A DNA stretch of 9,248 nucleotides, from the NCBI GenBank assembly GCA_003445095.1, contig DLVS01000292.1, positions 1-9,248 of the forward strand. Direction: 5' to 3'. The translations under genes were made by a program, and so were the position numbers. Positions 1 to 7,700 of the stretch are shown here, one piece after another. The stretch's first letter is position 1. Each line of letters opens with the position of its first letter. The stretch is from Verrucomicrobiales bacterium. Lineage in GTDB: Bacteria; Verrucomicrobiota; Verrucomicrobiia; Limisphaerales; UBA9464. The notes below the pieces were generated by a model. That model searched no databases, was not told the DNA's origin, and saw only the letters and a list, made by a program, of their open reading frames with translations.

Positions 1-660
1 GCCATAGTGGGGAGAAGCCAAGAGGCGATCAACGAGGTGTTCGTAGGCATCCGACCTCGCATCGGAGAGAAACGCATCCACGTCTTCGGGTGTGGGCGGT
101 AAACCGGTGAGGTCGAGACTCACCCGACGAATCAACGTGATGCGGTCTGCCTCGGGCGAAGGTTGGATCCCCGCGTCTTCCAGTCGCGCCAGGATAAATT
201 GGTCAATGGGATTGCGGACCCAGTCGGATTGCCGGACGGCCGGTGGATCAACTGCAACGGGGCGCACAAACGACCAATGCACTTTGACTCCTGGTTGTTC
301 GTCCTTGGGTGCTTCCGCACCGGCCCCAATCCACTGGCGCACTTTTTCGATCTGATCTGGCGAGAGGGCGGGTTTTTTGTAGGGCATCTGCGCCAATTCA
401 GGATGTTCCCCCTCAAGCACCTGAATGATCAGGCTCAAGTCGATTCGCCCCGGAGTGAGTGCGGGGCCGTGATCGCCCCCGCGACGAGCGCCGGCGGCCG
501 TGTCGAGCCGCAAGCCAGATTTTTGGTGAGCCCCGTCGTGACACGATACGCAGTGTTCCGTCAGGAGCGGCTTAACCTCTCGCAGATAGTCCACGGCTGC
601 CCGCGCCGGAAGCAGTAACACCAGCGCGAAGCCGCAACCCAACTGGTGAAGGGGATGCAC
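1..660 (-). CDS. PSCyt1-DUF1549 cytochrome-type protein, N-terminal part (runs off left edge)
   Basis: The visible 220 residues are the N-terminal part of a planctomycete/verrucomicrobial cytochrome-type protein. A GTG start at 660 opens a signal-peptide-like segment with a hydrophobic core (FALVLLLPARA, residues 11-21). An in-frame TAG lies 15 bases upstream of that GTG. A single CxxCH haem motif (CVSCH, residues 37-41) follows the typical phrase VKPLLTEHC. MPYKKP (residues 92-97) offers a possible axial Met, and the PSCyt1 domain ends near WIGAGAEAP. From HWSF (residue 128) onward the sequence matches the start of DUF1549 (PSCyt2), with NPIDQFILARLE and SLDLTGLPPTPEDVDAF. Family members normally continue through DUF1549 and DUF1553 to roughly 700-1100 residues, so most of this protein is outside the window. 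It is probably exported. The biochemical role of the family is poorly known, and a partner sulfatase or DUF1501 gene often lies downstream in relatives. It is separated by 140 bases from the broken ATPase gene upstream, with no clear promoter. Confidence 0.9.
   Translation of the reverse strand, partial: MHPLHQLGCGFALVLLLPARAAVDYLREVKPLLTEHCVSCHDGAHQKSGLRLDTAAGARRGGDHGPALTPGRIDLSLIIQVLEGEHPELAQMPYKKPALSPDQIEKVRQWIGAGAEAPKDEQPGVKVHWSFVRPVAVDPPAVRQSDWVRNPIDQFILARLEDAGIQPSPEADRITLIRRVSLDLTGLPPTPEDVDAFLSDARSDAYEHLVDRLLASPHYG
538..552 (-). other. CxxCH haem-attachment motif
   Basis: These five codons read Cys-Val-Ser-Cys-His, the covalent c-type haem attachment motif of the PSCyt1 domain. They fix the reading frame of the partial gene at the left edge. 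Confidence 0.85.
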
Positions 661-800
661 GACAGACCAACCCTATCCGTCGCCCGCTGGTGGGCAAGTA
701 TCCTCAATTCGAAGGCAGGAATTCCTGCGTCAGTCGGCGAAGCCTCGCTCCCCAGGGTGACAAGATCTTTCAAGCGCACTGAGGAAACGGCGCAACCGCC

Positions 801-1931
801 TCATCGATCAAACTCGGACAGGTGCCCGCTCGCGCTTCTGAAACCGGCCAAAGCCAGTTGGTCGATCACATCCAAAGCCCGCTTCTGGTGAGCTGTCGCT
901 TGGAGTTGGGCGTAGGCAGCGAATATCAACTTTCCAATCGTGGGTTCGTCAGCGGCGAGCGACGTGCGAATGTCCCTGGCCTGTTCACCGCAGCGTACGA
1001 TGAACGCTTCGCAGACGTCTAAGGTGACGTTGGGCACTCGTTGCCGGGTGTCTTCCAAAGCATGCAATAGGAAGCTTGGTTCATCAGCGAACGCCGGACT
1101 CTCTAGGAAGCTGCGAATGAAGGGTTCGTGCTCGGTCAGCGGCGTCTCCGGTGAATGCCAGTGGTGCCAGAAACATCCCGCCGCTTGCTTTCGAACGGCC
1201 GCGCTTTCATCGCGGAAGAAACCCAACAAAACTGGTTCACACCAAGCGCGACAATCCGGATGCAAAACGTTGCTTCTCGCTACTTCGCAAGCGCCAAGGC
1301 GGCACGATTCGTTACCGGAAAGCGCCATTTCGGCGAGGTAATCGGCGCTGTCGTAGTAGAGGCGCGCCAGGCACGCCAGCTTGGCCCCCTGCTTTTTCAC
1401 TTCGTCGTGACTCGACTTCAACATGCGCTCAAGGGTCGGCGCAATCTGAGTGAAATGTTCGCGCAGTCCTCGTTGAAGAAAATCGAGCACATGAGACGTC
1501 GCTAACAGTCGATCGTCGGACTGCACCAACCTTTCCATCAATCGCAATGCCGTCGAAGCTTCATGACTCGCGACCGCCACCAACGTGGACGCGACTACGG
1601 ACCGGACAGCCAGGCTGGGATCGGCTACGAGTCTTTCAATTGCTCCGGAAAAATCGGCCGAATACGCGGCGTCATGGAAAATTAGGTCGCGAATCGTGCC
1701 GGCTGCGTGCCCACGGACCGTATTGATCCCATAGGTAAGCATGTCGCCGCCATAGTGGGGTCGTTCACCTTCCCAAAGTTCAACCTTCGGGTCGGGGTGT
1801 TCCGCCGCACTTTTGATAAACTGCACAGCGTCATCCGGAAGTCGCGTGTCGCGGATTTCGCCCAGTAAGTCCAAGGCGGCGCACAGGCACGCTTTATCGT
1901 TCCGGACGAACACCCGCCGCACTACGTCCAA
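801..1931 (-). pseudogene. C-terminal helical (HEAT-like) fragment of a frameshifted STAND ATPase
   Basis: This 376-codon open frame is the C-terminal piece of the large ATPase whose main fragment is 1922-4540. It has no start of its own: the first available codon is a TTG at 1931, directly preceded by an in-frame TAG, with no ribosome binding site. Its opening (LDVVRRVF, then LPDDAVQFI and HPDPKVELW) continues the sequence that ends the upstream fragment. The protein is a run of amphipathic helix pairs of HEAT type. Recognisable signposts are YGINTVRGHAAGTI (residues 67-80), DPSLAVRSVVAS (104-115), LERMLKSS (167-174) and DESAAVRKQAA (241-251). The tail RALDVIDQLALAGF near 351-364 looks like the normal C terminus of the family, so the 3' end of the gene appears complete. 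Such helical arrays in STAND proteins usually sense a ligand or partner. No internal stops interrupt it, so the frameshift is either recent or a sequencing error. Confidence 0.75.
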
Positions 1932-4140
1932 CTAATTGGACCGGCAATCTCAGCTTCCTTCAGTCCGTAAAGCACGTTCGTGAAGTAGCTCGGGTCCGTG
2001 TCTTCAGGAAAGCGCAGCGACAATCGAGCAAAGCGCTCCGGCTGCTCCTTCACAAACTGCTGCAGCATCCCAGCGAGATGCTGGGCGCCGCCACGTTCAG
2101 GATGATTGAAGTCGCGCCGACGATCGGCTGAGTTGTATTTGGCAATGGCCCGCAGCCATTGATCGTCAGTCATGTGCAGTGCGGAGTCCCGCTTGATCGG
2201 CGATACGACTTCACAGGAGTGAACGCCGCGCGGTGGACTGTCAGGCGCCTTAAATTTCCCGCTCCACTCCGCGAGTTGGGCCTTCGCTCGATTGCTGGTC
2301 CGAGCGACGGGGAGAGCGGAAGCGAGGTTGTATGCCGCTCGGCCGCGGCTCCTAATGCCGTCGCGTGTTCGTTCATACGCAGGGACAAATTCGAGCAACG
2401 CTGCTTCCAATCCGCGGAATGTACTGTCCGCGCAATGTGGAGAACATGCCTCGATGACTTGCCGAGAAGTCCAGTAGGGGCTGTCTGAGTATCCGCAAGA
2501 GAGCCGCAGGGATTCTTGGGCCAAGAGCTGGAGCGCTTCATCGGCGAACACCACCGGGTTGCTGAGGTATGCGTATAGCAGCAGGTAATTGGCGATATAG
2601 AGTTTGGCCGCGCGTAGTCGTGCGATCAAAGGGCGCAACTCTTTGGGAGACTGCGCGCCAACAAGTGCGAGCGCCGTCTTGGAAGCCCGGAGGAACGCTT
2701 GGGAGAGGCTTGGGTATTCCCCAGCAGAGGGAACGTGCCAAACGCGATCGCGGGAGAAGGTATCGGGGTCCTTGACGTATCTGGCGGTCTCGGCCACTCG
2801 GAGAATTGCGGGTATAACGAACTGAAGGAAGGCTGCGGGTTCACTGCGGGCACTGACTCCTAACTCTTCCACTCCCGCCTGATCATCGAACAATGACCAC
2901 GGACGTTCCAATTGTTCGGCCGATGCCTGCGCCACCAAGAGTCTCCGGTCGAGCCAGTGTGCGGCCAACTCCGCACACCACACAGGCCGCTCCTCGGCAA
3001 ATCCATGCAGCATCGACCAGAATGTTCCGTTGGAAACAAACTGGTCCTTGGCATCGTCGAGCGTGCCGTTGTCGAAGAGCCTCAAGAACAGTTCGAAGTA
3101 ACGACGGCTCTTACTGAGATTCGGTCCCTCCATCATATAACGCAGACGCTTCCGCCACTCACCGCCCCTTCCGACGAACGGTTCCAGCAACTCTGCGATC
3201 CGTTCGGCGTGCCAATCCGTTTGGCGTCGCAGATAGAGACACATCGTCTCCGCCAGGGAAGTTTCCGCGGAATTCAGCCACTGCTGGATCAATCCCAGGC
3301 GGTCGGCCACCACGAACATTGAGCAGGAATGGAAGAACGATTCCCAAATCCTCGAAGCTAAGTGATCAGGATTCGTTTGGTTCGCTCGCCAACGGGCCAT
3401 CTCGGACTCGATCCACGGCAGTAACATTTTCAGTTCTTCATCCTTGGGTTCGGGCAGTGCGGTGAGGAGCTCAATGGTGAGCAGCTTCAAGTGCGGCCGA
3501 ATCCGACCACTTCGGAGCAAGTATCCGACGCCCTCACAATACACCGCGAAATCATCGTCCCGCAGGAACGCCAACACTTGCCGCAGTTGCGCTCTGCGAA
3601 ACAATTGCTGCGCGTCACTCTCGAGAAAGCGGATGAAATCCCTTCCGCCGTTTGGCTGTGTGCGGGCGAAGCAATAATCGAAGAAAGTCTCGTGCCCGAA
3701 ACCGTACCGGTGTCCGTCCCAGGTGAGCACGCCTTCCGATGCCATGCGTTCCAGGAACTCCGGCGGGAAAGCATCCATCACTGAGGCTGGCGCCGACAGT
3801 TCCTGGCGTGCGCTCAACGCAGCGGCAAGGAGTTTAATCGCCGGCTGCCAGTGGGCATCAAACTCGAGGCGCTGCGCCGCTACGGCCTTGCGTTTGGTCG
3901 TCCAGCAGGCGTCGCAGAGTTCCTTCGGAGTGTTAAACCGGTTTTCACTTCGAGCCAGTCCCGCATCCACAAACAGAGAAAGATTCTGTGGCAACTGCAG
4001 CATCGACCGCTGCCTGGACGTCAGCTTGGATGCATCCCCTCCCTCGTTGGCCAGCACCGCCTTGACCTCGTCGTCCGTGAACACGGCGAGCTCGATCGGA
4101 GATTCACCTTTCGTGACGAGTTGCTTCAGCCGATGCCGGA

Positions 4141-4350
4141 CGCGCGTGGGAGCGAAGAAGGGCCTTGGGAGCGGGTGGCGCGTCGCTCCAAAGCGGGGTC
4201 GCGCTTCGCTTCGCCCCCGCACTCCACATGGCGAGCTCGCGGGATCTCCCGCAGATACTTTCTCAACGATTGATAGGCCCGGGAGAAAAGTTGGTGGGAC
4301 GATGTTTTCGGCGGGACGCCGAAAACAACACGCCGGAGGCGTCTGCTCCC
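4141..4350. repeat. Structured, probably dispersed intergenic repeat with hairpins
   Basis: This stretch abuts the point where ATPase-like coding sequence begins and is dense in palindromes. It contains a direct repeat GGGAGCG at 4148-4154 and 4167-4173. A G+C-rich stem pairs GCGGGG (4193-4198) with CCCCGC (4215-4220) around a short CTTCG-rich repeat. The twin hairpins at 4303-4342 are listed separately. All frames through it give Arg/Ser/Pro-rich peptides with no recognisable domain. The style is that of the extragenic palindromic repeats scattered through verrucomicrobial genomes. That it is multicopy is an inference, because only one copy lies in the window. Confidence 0.5.
4303..4342. repeat. 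Twin hairpins, both with a GGA loop
   Basis: The first hairpin pairs TGTTTTCGGCG (4303-4313) with CGCCGAAAACA (4317-4327), a perfect 11-base-pair stem around loop GGA. Two bases later a second hairpin pairs ACGCC (4330-4334) with GGCGT (4338-4342) around the same GGA loop. Shared loop and stem-end bases suggest one structured unit rather than chance. No T-run follows on either strand, so it is not a standard intrinsic terminator. Confidence 0.7.
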
Positions 4351-4650
4351 CAGTTCCCGACCGTCGCAGAGGCAACGAACCATTTCTTTCACCGACTCGG
4401 CATCTGCTCCGGAACCGTTCTGAGGTCGAGCGTGAATGCGAAGTCCGGATGGGCGGGTTCCGGTGGTGGAACAAAACGGCTCTAAGTTGCTCCGTGGCGG
4501 AAGAAGCGGGAAAGACGACGACGCTCGGTTCCATACGCATTCACCGGGAAGGTGACGTACCCGCGCCCGCCAGGGTGCGCTCCTGACTGTTCGGACCATT
4601 GAACGGGCAAGACAGACCGTCCAAGAACCGTGTCATGGCGACTTGTGCGG

Positions 4651-4667
4651 CCGAGGCTCTACCTCGG
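4651..4667. repeat. Short inverted repeat CCGAGG-CTCTA-CCTCGG
   Basis: A perfect 6-base-pair stem (4651-4656 with 4662-4667) surrounds a 5-base loop. There is no T-run on either side, so it is probably another small extragenic palindrome rather than a terminator. Confidence 0.5.
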
Positions 4668-4746
4668 TGCTGGCGATTTCCGACACGGCAACGACCTTAA
4701 AAGTGCCACGTTCTCCATAGGCGATCAGGAGTATCCGGGCTGAACA

Positions 4747-4773
4747 TGATGGGGCTTAGCGTCAGCTCCATCA
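4747..4773 (-). terminator. Candidate 3' hairpin of the CotH gene
   Basis: The stem TGATGGGGCT (4747-4756) and AGCTCCATCA (4764-4773) encloses a 7-base loop. It begins 21 bases past the TGA of the CotH gene. In the minus-strand transcript the stem is 6 pairs, one A-C mismatch and 3 pairs. The following bases (TGTTCAG) lack a U-run, so it is at best a weak intrinsic terminator or an RNA 3'-end stabiliser. Confidence 0.35.
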
Positions 4774-4794
4774 ATCGAACCTCACTTTCGAATT

Positions 4795-7700
4795 TCAACG
4801 AGACAATGCTCGGACGAAGCGAATGCGTTCAGTTGTGGTTTCCTGAATGATTACCTTCGCCCCGCCCTCTGGTCCACAGGTCGCTTCTGCGGCATCGCTC
4901 CAGATGATCAAGTCGCTGGACACCTGCGCCGCATACGTTGCTCCGGGCGTGCCAGAAAGGAGGAGGTGCAGTGAGTCCTGATTCAACGCCCACTCCACAA
5001 TGGACGGTGGGTTGGCCATGAATTGGGCGGTGACGTTTAGATTCCCTCCAGGAATCCAGGTCGCTTCCGGGCCATCGGTGGTTAGGCCGCTCCATCCCGC
5101 GAACTGCCAACCGGACGTGGGCAGTGCTTCGATCGTTACCGGAACGCCATTGAAGTAGATGCCGGTCCACGGATACGGACTATCGTTCACACCTGGTAGT
5201 GAGGCATCGACGACGAGCCGGTTGATTCGGACGCGACCTCGGATCGGATCGTTCACATCCAACGTGAGGCGCGACTGACCGTGAAGTCCGAACTGTGAGA
5301 GGAAGTGAGAACGCACTCGCCCGGTTCGTTGCGTCGCAAAATCGCGGACGGGACGAACTCGAGTTTCCCAGGCGGCGACGTTGCCTCCGTTGGCCCGCCA
5401 GCGACGGATGTGTTCATCCATGGCCGGGCGGAGTTCATTGCGCATCGCGTCCACCAGTGCCGCCGCGCGGGTCGGCGAGTACCCCGAGTTGAGGAGGTCA
5501 GCGGCGGTGAGGAGGAAGTCTTGCTTCCATCCCGGGTTGGTCATCAAAGCGCGAAAGACGGCGGTGCCCCAGGGAGAATCGAATCCCGGCCGGCCCGTCG
5601 GAGAAAGGGCCGCCGCCAAGGTGTTGTCGTCCACGCCACCACTCCACGGGTGGGCCACGCCCAAATCCACATCGAACATAAGCCAACGCCAGCGTCCGTC
5701 GCGGCCCCGTCCCAGCGACGGATCGGGCGCGTCAAGGCGCCGTCGCCAGACGCGAGTGTTGTTTTGCGGCCAGTCGGCGTTACCGAAGTAAATCTCGGAA
5801 AAGAAGTAGGACAGGGTGTCCTGGGGATCGACGAGCGCCGCCACGTGATCGTAGTTCGTCGGGATGGAGAGATCGTGCGTTTGACAAAATGTCAGCAGGT
5901 CGAGCCACGGTTGTTCGTCTCCGGGATTTCCTTCTTCCACTGTTCCGGGGCCGGTCAGGATGACAACCTCGTCGTCGTCCACCCCGTAGTGCTCTTGCAC
6001 GTATCGTGAGTCCTCTTGTTCGCGCACTGCCAGCACGCCCCAATATTCGCCGTCGAGGTACAGGTTGGCATAACGGGAGGACATGATGTTGAGTCCAAGT
6101 CCAGACGCGAGCCGGTGGCACCAGTCGTCGCGCATCAAGGCATAGTCCCAGTCGTTGCCCATGTTACGCAGGCGCAAATGCCGAAACTCTTGCAGCGGGG
6201 ATCCATCTCCGAGCTTCGTGAGGTTGGGGAAAATGGGATAAAGAAAGGTGTTGCGCGGCAACTCGGTGCCCCGCGCCTTAAGTCCGAAACTTTTCTGGCG
6301 GAACGACCGCGAAGATTGGCCTTGGATATCGATCACGACTGGCTCGGCAAACGCCGGCTGACCGTTGGGCTCAAACCATTCCACGTACGCGTTGCGTTCC
6401 CAATTTGGTCCGCGCTGAGTGTAATTGGCGGGAGTGTGCCCAGTCAGCGCCTCTCCGGGATGCGCGGCCACATAACGGTCGAAGACTTCACCCAACATGT
6501 AGATGCCGGTGTGGTAATCGAACAGTCCGTCAGGCGCGGTCGTGAGGGCAATTGTCGGTAGCCCGTCGGTCCGGACGGCCTCGGCGCCGACGAAATAAGT
6601 GCGGGTGATTTCCGGCCCTGGAATCGCTCGGGGTCGGGTGGCGCGAGCCCGAACCACGGTCGCCTTACGCACTTCGTCCAAAGGTGCCTTCCAGCCGTCC
6701 GTGTGTTGGTTGGCCGTGGCGGTGCCGCGAATCATTGACAGCACGTTGGGTTGACCCTTCCGACTCCGGATGGACAGTGGCGCTTCGTAGGCCGTGGATG
6801 TTTCGGTCGGTTCGGATCCGTCGAGCGTGTACCGGACGGTGACCTGGCTCTCCGAGGTGGTGAGCACGGCGTCGAACGGGTTCGGATAAAAGCCGGACGA
6901 ATGGGAAACTCTCGGACCATCGAACACGATGGAGTCGTAAGGCGTCTGCGCGTTGTTGGACCGTCGTGGAGTGGGAATCGCGAGAAACTTCCATTCGCCG
7001 GTGCCATTCGGATGGCGGGCCAGGCTGACGTCTTCCCGCAGGCGCGCCGGGCTGGCGAGATCGCGCCGCGTACCATCCGGTTCTGTCAGCACTATGAACT
7101 CACCATCGGATTGGAGCTGAAAACTGGTGTGAAGATTTACCCCCGGAACCCGCCGGTCCTTTCCCGACGCGAAGACAACCAGATATGAGCGAGGAGGCAT
7201 GGTGACTGCCGGGAACATCCAACGAAACGGGCGGTCCGGATTATCCGAGAGGCCCCAGCCAGCCAGCGGGACAGCCTTATCACGACCATTGAACAACTCG
7301 ATCCAATCAGGTGAGTCGCCATCCTCGTCCTTCAAGGACTCCGCGTTCAGCGACACGATCTCGTTCAAGACCAACTCACCTTTGGTCAGTGGTGGCGGAC
7401 CGGTAATCGCATCCAACTCGATAATCCGCGGACCGCTGGCCGTCGTCCGGGTGAACTCGATTCGGAAGGCGCCACCCCAGCGAGCGCCATCCTTGAAAAC
7501 GCGAGTGAAAGTGCCGTCGAAGCCCTGGTTGTCGAAGAAGTCGGCTTCGTCGCCGTCCACCAGGAACCGCACCAATTCGGTGGAGCGATTGGGATCGGCG
7601 CCATCGCCGCTTAAGGTCAGTCGATAGCCGGCGAGCGAGATGGACTCCTTAGTCTGCCATTCGATGAAATCCACCGTCTCACCGCCGTCCCCAATCACGT

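Larger units (their letters stand above)
1922..4540 (-). pseudogene. STAND-type ATPase remnant: winged-helix-like segment plus helical repeats, P-loop half missing
   Basis: The open frame has 872 codons, but only residues from about 135 onward (position about 4140 down) look like genuine protein. This part resembles large STAND/NACHT-like ATPases found among bacterial defence genes. I recognise the pattern but cannot name a Pfam family. From about residue 136 it reads RLKQLV, FTDDEV (154-159) and MLQLPQNLSLF (180-190), like the segment after the ATPase core. A winged-helix-like stretch follows, ending in EGVLTWDG and GHETFFDYCFAR (282-293), then LFRRAQLRQVLAFLR (313-327) and long alpha-helical repeats to residue 872. 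No Walker A (GxxxxGKS/T) or Walker B is present here or in the other minus frames upstream, so the nucleotide-binding half is lost. Residues 1-134 are basic, low in regular structure and encoded by a palindromic repeat, so the ATG at 4540 is probably an accident. The frame ends in PISWT-stop at 1922, where adding one T would join it to the 801-1931 frame. Confidence 0.7.
4351..4794. other. Intergenic stretch without a supported gene
   Basis: Between the repeat and the stop codon of the CotH gene I find no open frame with a recognisable domain, a plausible ribosome binding site or coding-like composition. The minus-strand open frames crossing 4126-4599 and 4351-4540 give Arg- and Ser-rich peptides without known motifs. 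The stretch contains two hairpins, at 4651-4667 and 4747-4773. It is the region where the missing P-loop half of the ATPase would be expected, and no GxxxxGKS/T signature is visible in any minus-strand frame. Confidence 0.5.

Noticed and set aside
163..618. Plus-strand open frame of 151 codons
   Set aside because: It is antisense to the PSCyt1-DUF1549 gene, whose minus-strand translation has a haem motif and conserved DUF1549 phrases.
1749..1761. Sequence GCCATAGTGGGG shared with positions 1-12
   Set aside because: Both copies encode Pro-His-Tyr-Gly within unrelated proteins. Twelve bases without flanking similarity is best read as coincidence.
1922..1931. Programmed frameshifting or translational coupling between the two ATPase fragments
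   Set aside because: There is no slippery heptamer and no ribosome binding site before the TTG at 1931. A simple one-base loss explains the overlap, and the gene already lacks its ATPase half.
3723..4586. Plus-strand open frame of 287 codons
   Set aside because: It lies antisense to the ATPase remnant and the repeat. The translation is Ser/Arg-rich without domains, while the minus strand carries recognisable protein.
4126..4599. Minus-strand open frame of 157 codons as a separate small gene
   Set aside because: It crosses the palindromic repeat, is Arg-rich and has no recognisable motif. It also overlaps the start of the ATPase-like coding in another frame.
5305..6009. Plus-strand open frame of 234 codons (and others at 6016-6561 and 7640-8377)
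   Set aside because: All are shadows of the clearly coding CotH gene on the other strand, with no domain and no ribosome binding site.
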